Below are positions 58,238-64,000 of a stretch of 64,000 nt of DNA, one piece after another. The number at the start of each line of letters is the position of its first letter. Positions within the stretch are counted from its first letter, which is position 1. Location: the NCBI RefSeq assembly GCF_002514735.1, contig NZ_NBWU01000005.1, forward strand, positions 434,001 to 498,000. Direction: 5' to 3'. The notes under the pieces were generated by a model. The model worked only from the letters and a program-made list of their open reading frames with translations. It was not told where the DNA came from and made no database searches. The DNA comes from Sediminicola luteus. GTDB taxonomy: Bacteria > Bacteroidota > Bacteroidia > Flavobacteriales > Flavobacteriaceae. The position numbers and the translations under genes are program-made.

Positions 58238-59191
58238 ATGCACAACAAGAAAGTATGTTTTGCCCTTTTGTTTCTTTGGGCTTTAGGTTCTCATTTCGTA
58301 GCGGCACAACAAGATGCCCAATACACTCAGTATATGTTTAATACTATGAGTGTGAATCCGGCTTATGCCGGGTCTAGGGGGCAGCTAAGTATTGCCGCCT
58401 TATACCGTTCCCAATGGGCGGGACTAGAAGGAGCACCAAAAACACAGACCCTAAATTTACATTCTCCTATACGTAACAGTAAGTTGGGTTATGGGGTATC
58501 AATAGTTAATGATAATATTGGCGATGGAACTGTTCAAGAAACTTATTTGGACGGTGTGATTTCATACACCTTGGATGTAGGTTTTGAGAAAAAGCTTTCC
58601 TTTGGGCTTAAAGCGGGGGGAAGTTTGTTAAGTCTTGACTTTAGTAAGCTTCAAGGTTTTGAAAACGAACCCATTTCCCAACAAAATATAGATAATAAGT
58701 TTTCTCCCAATGTGGGCCTTGGGGTGTATTACCACACCAATGTGGCCTATTTTGGGGTATCGGTTCCTAATTTATTACAAACCGAACATTTTGATAACTC
58801 CTCTGCCGACACCTCGGGTTCAACCTTCCTCGTTAAGGAGCGGTTGAATTTTTATGTGATTGGTGGTTATGTGTTTGAACTCAACCCAAATCTTAAATTT
58901 AAACCCTCATTCTTAACCAAGGCGGTTTCAGGTGCACCGATTCAAGTGGATCTTTCGGCCAACTTTTTGCTAAATGATAGATTCTATCTTGGGGCGGCCT
59001 ACCGTTGGGATGCCGCTGTAAGTGGATTATTCGGGTTCCAGATTAGTGATCAAATCATGCTGGGACTGGCGTACGATAGGGAGACTACCGAATTAGGGGC
59101 AACCCAATTCAATGACGGCTCCTTTGAGGTGTTTTTGAGGTTTGAACTGGTCAAGGCATTCCGTGGTCTGGTTTCACCTCGTTTCTTTTAA
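58238..59191 (+). CDS. PorP/SprF-family type IX secretion outer-membrane protein
   Basis: 317 residues: signal peptide ending FVAAQQ, then the family hallmark DAQYTQYMFNTMSVNPAYAGSRGQLS and a predicted outer-membrane beta-barrel (YRSQWAGLEGAPKTQTLNLHSPI, VGLGVYYH, GAAYRWDAAVSGLFGFQI). In Flavobacterium, SprF-like proteins are needed for secretion of the type B protein encoded next to them. Here the adhesin gene is 6 bases upstream, matching that rule. Specific pairing is inferred. Confidence 0.92.
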   Translation: MHNKKVCFALLFLWALGSHFVAAQQDAQYTQYMFNTMSVNPAYAGSRGQLSIAALYRSQWAGLEGAPKTQTLNLHSPIRNSKLGYGVSIVNDNIGDGTVQETYLDGVISYTLDVGFEKKLSFGLKAGGSLLSLDFSKLQGFENEPISQQNIDNKFSPNVGLGVYYHTNVAYFGVSVPNLLQTEHFDNSSADTSGSTFLVKERLNFYVIGGYVFELNPNLKFKPSFLTKAVSGAPIQVDLSANFLLNDRFYLGAAYRWDAAVSGLFGFQISDQIMLGLAYDRETTELGATQFNDGSFEVFLRFELVKAFRGLVSPRFF

Positions 59192-59202
59192 ATGGTGTAA
59201 AC

Positions 59203-61107
59203 ATGCGGCAATTGGTGCTGGCCATCCTATGTATGGTAGGATTGGGCCAATTAGGTTTTTCCCAAGAAAGATTATTGGAAAAAGCCGACAAAGATTACAA
59301 GGAATTTTCCTTTAAACCGGCTATTGATATCTATGAAAAAGTCTGGGAGAAAGGTTATGTATCTCCAGATTTGTTAAAAAAATTGGGTAATGCCTATTAT
59401 TTTAACGCCAATTATTCCCAAGCGGCAAAGGCCTATGGCGAACTCGTGCAAAAATATCCTGATAAAGTGGGGCCTGAGTATCACTTTAAATACGGGCAAA
59501 CTCTTAAATCCTTAGGAAAGTCGGAAATGGCACGAGAACAATTCGAGCTTTTTGCCAAGGGAACCGACGACGACTTAAGGGCCGTACTTATGGAAAAAGA
59601 TACGGCCAATGATACAAGTGGACCACGTTTTAAATTAGGGAAATTCGAGCATAATTCTGAATATTCCGATTTTGCCCCATCTTTTTATAATGGACATTTG
59701 GTTTTTGCTTCCGATCGGGATACTGGAAATTTTTCCAGATACCGTCATACTTGGAACCAGCGTGATTTTCTGGACTTATACGAGGTTACTACGGACTCTG
59801 CACAAATTCAGCATGTAGTAAAATTGGCCGGAGATGTCAATACTAGGTTGCACGAATCTACAACGGCTTTCAGTAAAGATGGCCAAACCCTGTATTTTAC
59901 CCGAAACAATTTTAAGGAGGGTAAATACAAAAGGGATGAAGAGGGCTTTATTAGGTTAAAGATTTTTAAGGCAAGCCATACCGAAGAAGGTTGGCAAAAC
60001 ATTGCTGAGCTTCGCTTTAATGGTGATCGCTATTCCGTAGCCCACCCAACCCTAAGTCCCGATGGGAAATTTATGTATTTCGCCTCCGATATGCCCGGTG
60101 GATTTGGACAATCGGATATTTATAAAATAGAGATTAGGGAAGATGGTTCCTTTGGAAGGTTTGAGAATTTAGGCGATAAAATCAATACCGAGGGTCGCGA
60201 AACCTTCCCCTTTATGGCAGCCGATAGTACCTTGTATTTTGCCTCTGATGCCAGGGGAGGCTTGGGTGGCCTAGATATTTATGAAGTTCCTGCCGACCTA
60301 AGTAAAGCACCCCAAAACCTGGGAGCGCCAATTAATAGCGCCCAAGACGATTTTACTTTTATTATAAATTCCGAAAAAGGTGTCGGCTATTTTGCCTCCA
60401 ATAGAAATGGTAATACGGAAACCGACGATATTTTTATGTTTAGCGATCGCGGACGCCCTTGTCAAAGACCTATTTCTGGTACGGTGCGCGATAAAATATC
60501 AGGAGAGGTACTTTCTGGTGCTACTGTAAAGGTCATTGATGGCAATAACCAAGAAGTGTCTAGTACGATTACTGATGCAGCTGGGAATTATAAAGTAGAG
60601 ATTGATTGCAACAAAGTGAATTTTATTCGGGCCCTAATGCAAGGTTATGTGCCTTCTGAAGAGTATTTGGAAGCATCTAACGAAAAGCCTGGTATAGTCG
60701 ATTTTTATCTGGAAAGGGAAACTGTAACAGCAGGTTATGGCGACGATTTAGCAAAATTGCTCCAACTGAGTACTATATACTTTGATTTGAATAAATATGA
60801 TGTTAGACCAGATGCCGAGATAGAGATCCAAAAAGTAATCGCGGCTATGGAGAAATATCCAAGCTTGAACATTACCGTAAAATCCCATACCGATTCTAGG
60901 GGCAGGGATGCCTATAATTTATGGCTTTCGCAGATGCGTGCCGAGTCTACGGTAGATTATATGGTCTCTAAAGGAATTGCCCGTATTCGATTGGAAGGCA
61001 TAGGTTTTGGAGAGACCCAGTTAATCAATGATTGCGGTAATGGTGCAAATTGTCCGGAAGATGAACATGAATTGAACCGAAGATCGGAATTCATAATCAA
61101 GGAGTAA
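59203..61107 (+). CDS. PorE-like TPR/beta-propeller/CRD/OmpA protein
   Basis: 634 residues. Signal peptide (about 1-20), TPR-like helices (about 22-115), WD40/PD40-type propeller repeats (about 145-415; FAPSFYNGHLVFASDRDTG, HPTLSPDGKFMYFASDMPGGFGQSDIYK), a carboxypeptidase-regulatory-like domain (about 425-500; ISGTVRDKISGEVLSGATVKV) and a C-terminal OmpA domain (about 515-634; TVKSHTDSRGRDAYNLWLS). That order is the one described for PorE of Porphyromonas. No lipobox Cys. It should bind peptidoglycan and hold the secretion apparatus. Third gene of the adhesin operon, 11 bases after the PorP/SprF gene. Confidence 0.9.
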   Translation: MRQLVLAILCMVGLGQLGFSQERLLEKADKDYKEFSFKPAIDIYEKVWEKGYVSPDLLKKLGNAYYFNANYSQAAKAYGELVQKYPDKVGPEYHFKYGQTLKSLGKSEMAREQFELFAKGTDDDLRAVLMEKDTANDTSGPRFKLGKFEHNSEYSDFAPSFYNGHLVFASDRDTGNFSRYRHTWNQRDFLDLYEVTTDSAQIQHVVKLAGDVNTRLHESTTAFSKDGQTLYFTRNNFKEGKYKRDEEGFIRLKIFKASHTEEGWQNIAELRFNGDRYSVAHPTLSPDGKFMYFASDMPGGFGQSDIYKIEIREDGSFGRFENLGDKINTEGRETFPFMAADSTLYFASDARGGLGGLDIYEVPADLSKAPQNLGAPINSAQDDFTFIINSEKGVGYFASNRNGNTETDDIFMFSDRGRPCQRPISGTVRDKISGEVLSGATVKVIDGNNQEVSSTITDAAGNYKVEIDCNKVNFIRALMQGYVPSEEYLEASNEKPGIVDFYLERETVTAGYGDDLAKLLQLSTIYFDLNKYDVRPDAEIEIQKVIAAMEKYPSLNITVKSHTDSRGRDAYNLWLSQMRAESTVDYMVSKGIARIRLEGIGFGETQLINDCGNGANCPEDEHELNRRSEFIIKE

Positions 61108-61565
61108 AATTTCCTTTAATTATATTAACCTCTATAAACTGGCTATGGGTTTTTCCCTCTGGCTTTCTAAACCTCCTACTTTCTTGGGGTAGCCGTTATG
61201 GTCATTACCAGGAAAAATGATGAATGGTGTTTATACGGCCATTAGAGATTTAAAATTTGTTGTTTTTCCTGTATTTCATGCTGGTTATTAAAACCTTCTG
61301 ATAAAATTCAGGATTGTTTTCTTACAGAACAACTCATTTTTTCTCAAGGGTTTTCGTACTTCATATTAGCCGTCGATTAACCATCCAATTTATTCGTTGT
61401 AGGTAAATACGTTTATTGCGTCAGGAAAACGGCTTCCGTGAAAACAGGTATTTCATCGACATTTTAGCTCATTTTACAACAAATCTTTCCTTTAGCGGTT
61501 TAATTCACTGAATTTTGTTGTAGGAAATTCCCATTTCTTACCCAAAAACACTAAACCACAGTTCT
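61108..61565. other. Intergenic region between the OmpA gene and the second adhesin
   Basis: No gene and no clear terminator. A nine-base inverted repeat TACAACAAA (61475-61483) / TTTGTTGTA (61514-61522) lies 44 bases before the adhesin ATG and may be regulatory. No full TAnnTTTG promoter was found. Confidence 0.4.
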
Positions 61566-64000
61566 ATGATTAGAACGCACACAACCTACAAAGGACATCT
61601 GTCCGGTCGCGAAAAGCTTTCCAGTTCGAAGGCAAATACGCTATGGCAAACATTCCGTTCCGTTTATTCGTTAAGTCTGAATGGTTTCTATTTGCTAGTA
61701 GCTATATTGTTTTTTGTTTCTACAAGTTTGAAAGCGCAGCAAAACGATCCTGCCGTTACAGCGCCAAGTATTAATCCAATTCCCTTTACCTATCCTGCCG
61801 GCGGCGATTATGGTTTTAGGGTGATTAATAATGGTTATGATGATGTGCTGGTAAACCCTGGCGATGATTTCAGGATTAATATGATTTTTGGGAAGTCGGA
61901 GATTACCGACATGGCGAATCCCATCAATGCCTTGTCCGGAAACGGCGTGGCCATGTTCAGTTGGACCTATTTCGACAACCCTGCGGGAGATGATATACTC
62001 GAGGGGACTTTGATAAATCCATTACAACCGGGCATTGGGTATAACATTAATGTAACCGTTTTGCCGAAAACGAGTTCCACGGCAAATGATGTTGGTTTTT
62101 TAGTGAATATTATCCCTTCTTTCGATGTAAATTCCAAAGGAAATTTAACCAGCAATGACGATACCAACCGATTTACCCGAGCTGTGTTGGATACCGATAA
62201 TGATGGAGTAGAAGATGGACTAGATATTGACGACGATAACGATGGCATTCTTGATATTGTTGAGGTACCTGATTCCGATGGGGATAATAATCCTTTAACT
62301 GAGTCCGTGGATAGTGATAATGATGGGGTTCTAGATCATTTGGATACCGATTCCGACAACGACGGTATCCCCGATAATATAGAGGCCCAGACCACTGCAG
62401 GATATATTGCTCCATTGGGTGCCGACGCCGATGGCGACGGATTGGACGATGCCTATGAGGGTAGCGGCGATGAAGGGCTAACCCCGGTGAATACCGATAC
62501 TACCGACCAACCCGATTATCTAGATACTGATAGTGATAACGATACGGTTCTAGATAATAACGAAGGCAATGACTTTGATTTTAATGGGCAACCTGATGCT
62601 ACTTATTTGGGTATTGATTCCGATTTTGACGGATTGGACGATGGTTACGAAGGCACCGATGTTAATGATGGCTTCGATGTCAATGACGAAATAAACAACC
62701 CAGCCACCGATTTGCCGGATACCGATGGTACCGAAGATGTAAACTACCGCGATACCGACGACGATGGCGATGGTACCGATACTGAAGATGAAGATGATAA
62801 TGGTAATGGCGACCCCACCGACGATGACGGTGATGGTAACGGAACACCAAATTATTTACAACCCACTGACGACGATGACGATGGTGTGCCAAATTCCCTA
62901 GATATAGACGATGATAACGATGGGATATTGGATGCTGTTGAAGATGCCAATACCGATGGTGATAACGATCCACTGACCAATTCTACCGATAGCGATAATG
63001 ATGGTAGACCCGATCATTTGGATATCGATTCCGACAACGACGGTATCCCCGATAATGTAGAGGCCCAGACCACTGCAGGTTATATTTCCCCATCGGGTAC
63101 AGATGCCGATGGCGACGGTTTGGACGATGCTTATGAAGGTAGTGGTAACGAAGGACTAACCCCTGTAAATACCGATGGAGTCGATCAACCCGATTATCTA
63201 GATACTGATAGTGATAACGATACCGTGGCCGATAACAACGAAGGCAACGATTTTGACTTCAACGGTCAGCCCGATTGGTCGTATACCGGAACCGATAGTG
63301 ATAATGACGGTTTAGACGATGGTTATGAAGGTGCCGATGTTAACGATGGCTTCGATGTCAATGACGAAATAAACAACCCAGCCACCGATTTGCCGGATAC
63401 CGATGGTACCGAAGATGTAAACTACCGCGATACCGATGATGATGGTGATGGCACCGATACCGAAGATGAAGATGAAGATGGTAATGGCGACCCCACCGAC
63501 GACGATGACGATGGTAATGGTACCCCAAATTATTTGCAACCCACCGACGACGATGACGATGGCGTGCCAAATTCCCTCGACCTAGACGATGATAATGATG
63601 GTATATTGGATTCTGTAGAAGATGCCAATATCGATGGCGATAACGATCCACTGACCAATTCTACCGATAGCGATAATGATGGTAGACCCGATCATTTGGA
63701 TATCGATTCAGATAACGATGGTATCCCCGATAATGTAGAGGCCCAGACCACTGCGGGTTATATTGCCCCGTCGGGTACCGATGGCGATGGCGACGGATTG
63801 GACGATGCTTATGAAGGTACTGGAAACGAAGGACTAATCCCTGTAAATACCGATGGAGTCGATGTGCCCGATTACATAGACTTGGATAGTGATAACGATA
63901 CCGTGACCGATAATAACGAAGGTAATGATTTCGATTTCAACGGTCAGCCCAATTGGTCGTATACCGGAACCGATAGTGATAACGACGGTTTGGACGATGG
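61566..64000 (+). CDS. Second Asp-rich repeat surface protein (partial, runs off the window)
   Basis: At least 811 codons, no stop before the window end. A long basic N-terminus leads into a signal helix ([18 protein letters not shown]), then an Ig-like or beta-rich domain (about residues 60-195; [26 protein letters not shown]). From about residue 200 it is TSP3-like Asp-rich repeat. Its unit shares [21 protein letters not shown] and [11 protein letters not shown] with the first adhesin, so the two are paralogues. A T9SS C-terminal domain would be expected past the window. Calcium binding and surface location are inferred. Confidence 0.88.
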   Translation, partial: MIRTHTTYKGHLSGREKLSSSKANTLWQTFRSVYSLSLNGFYLLVAILFFVSTSLKAQQNDPAVTAPSINPIPFTYPAGGDYGFRVINNGYDDVLVNPGDDFRINMIFGKSEITDMANPINALSGNGVAMFSWTYFDNPAGDDILEGTLINPLQPGIGYNINVTVLPKTSSTANDVGFLVNIIPSFDVNSKGNLTSNDDTNRFTRAVLDTDNDGVEDGLDIDDDNDGILDIVEVPDSDGDNNPLTESVDSDNDGVLDHLDTDSDNDGIPDNIEAQTTAGYIAPLGADADGDGLDDAYEGSGDEGLTPVNTDTTDQPDYLDTDSDNDTVLDNNEGNDFDFNGQPDATYLGIDSDFDGLDDGYEGTDVNDGFDVNDEINNPATDLPDTDGTEDVNYRDTDDDGDGTDTEDEDDNGNGDPTDDDGDGNGTPNYLQPTDDDDDGVPNSLDIDDDNDGILDAVEDANTDGDNDPLTNSTDSDNDGRPDHLDIDSDNDGIPDNVEAQTTAGYISPSGTDADGDGLDDAYEGSGNEGLTPVNTDGVDQPDYLDTDSDNDTVADNNEGNDFDFNGQPDWSYTGTDSDNDGLDDGYEGADVNDGFDVNDEINNPATDLPDTDGTEDVNYRDTDDDGDGTDTEDEDEDGNGDPTDDDDDGNGTPNYLQPTDDDDDGVPNSLDLDDDNDGILDSVEDANIDGDNDPLTNSTDSDNDGRPDHLDIDSDNDGIPDNVEAQTTAGYIAPSGTDGDGDGLDDAYEGTGNEGLIPVNTDGVDVPDYIDLDSDNDTVTDNNEGNDFDFNGQPNWSYTGTDSDNDGLDD
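62349..64000 (+). repeat. 678-bp tandem coding repeats (second adhesin)
   Basis: GATTCCGACAACGACGGTAT and its variant GATTCAGATAACGATGGTAT begin units at 62349, 63027 and 63705, exactly 678 bases (226 codons) apart. The last is cut by the window. Copies are more diverged than in the first adhesin. Confidence 0.92.

Noticed and set aside
61398-61407. TGTAGGTAAA before the second adhesin as another site of the kinase-linked regulator
   Set aside because: Only a half-site without the partner arm; a similar string also occurs at 27337 across the marR start, so it is likely random.
62173-63651. Minus-strand His/Tyr/Arg-rich frames opposite the second adhesin
   Set aside because: Shadow translations of Asp-rich coding repeats; no start context, and the plus strand is one uninterrupted signal-peptide protein.

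Overview
The window is a chromosomal stretch of a Flavobacteriaceae-type bacterium (phylum Bacteroidota), probably marine. This placement is an inference. It rests on several promoters of the Bacteroidota form (TTTG, 17-19 nt, TAnnTTTG), type IX secretion (T9SS) genes and a type B sorting domain, lineage-typical families (DUF2851, DUF3467, a small PspC protein), near absence of Shine-Dalgarno sequences except at rpsU, and a conserved tuf-secE-nusG-rplKAJL-rpoBC block. No species is claimed.

1-5.2 kb: a two-component pair on the minus strand (response regulator cut by the window edge, PAS histidine kinase), then coaD and ddl; divergently, a PASTA membrane protein and an RluD-type pseudouridine synthase. 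5.2-12.9 kb: yaaA, ppc, a membrane TPR protein, a YdeP-type molybdopterin oxidoreductase and a uracil-DNA-glycosylase-fold protein. 13-18.5 kb (minus): a small membrane protein, an M20 peptidase, a GH9 hydrolase fused to a NodB-like deacetylase, and a heparan-alpha-glucosaminide N-acetyltransferase-like membrane protein, together suggesting amino-sugar handling. 18.7-19.46 kb: a REP-associated tyrosine transposase between arrays of short hairpins.

19.46-26.2 kb (minus): the trp operon, order trpE-G-D-C-(F-B fusion)-A. It is preceded by a canonical promoter, an 18-residue leader peptide with three consecutive Trp codons and an intrinsic terminator, i.e. a classical attenuator. trpF and trpB are one continuous reading frame, and trpF carries an unusual insert containing a short palindrome. 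26.3-34.6 kb: yceI-marR, rhodanese, DUF2851, PspC, a K+ channel, an alanine/glycine:cation symporter, a ComEA-like protein and an acyl-CoA dehydrogenase. 34.6-50.3 kb: translation and transcription core: rpsU with a strong Shine-Dalgarno, a XerC/D recombinase, a hibernation factor, five intact tRNAs, tuf, secE, nusG, rplK, rplA, rplJ, rplL, rpoB, rpoC and DUF3467. A broken tRNA-Trp copy interrupted by an 18-bp palindrome sits beside the intact tRNA-Trp gene. 50.5-53.3 kb: a methionine-type aminotransferase and prfC.

53.6-64 kb: a T9SS surface-protein locus. A 1531-residue Asp-rich protein contains almost five copies of a 687-bp unit and ends in a type B sorting domain. It is followed at once by a PorP/SprF-like outer-membrane protein and a PorE-like TPR/beta-propeller/CRD/OmpA protein. 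A second, paralogous Asp-rich protein with a 678-bp repeat starts at 61566 and runs off the window. The first protein and its two downstream genes look like an exported adhesin with its own translocon-associated partners.
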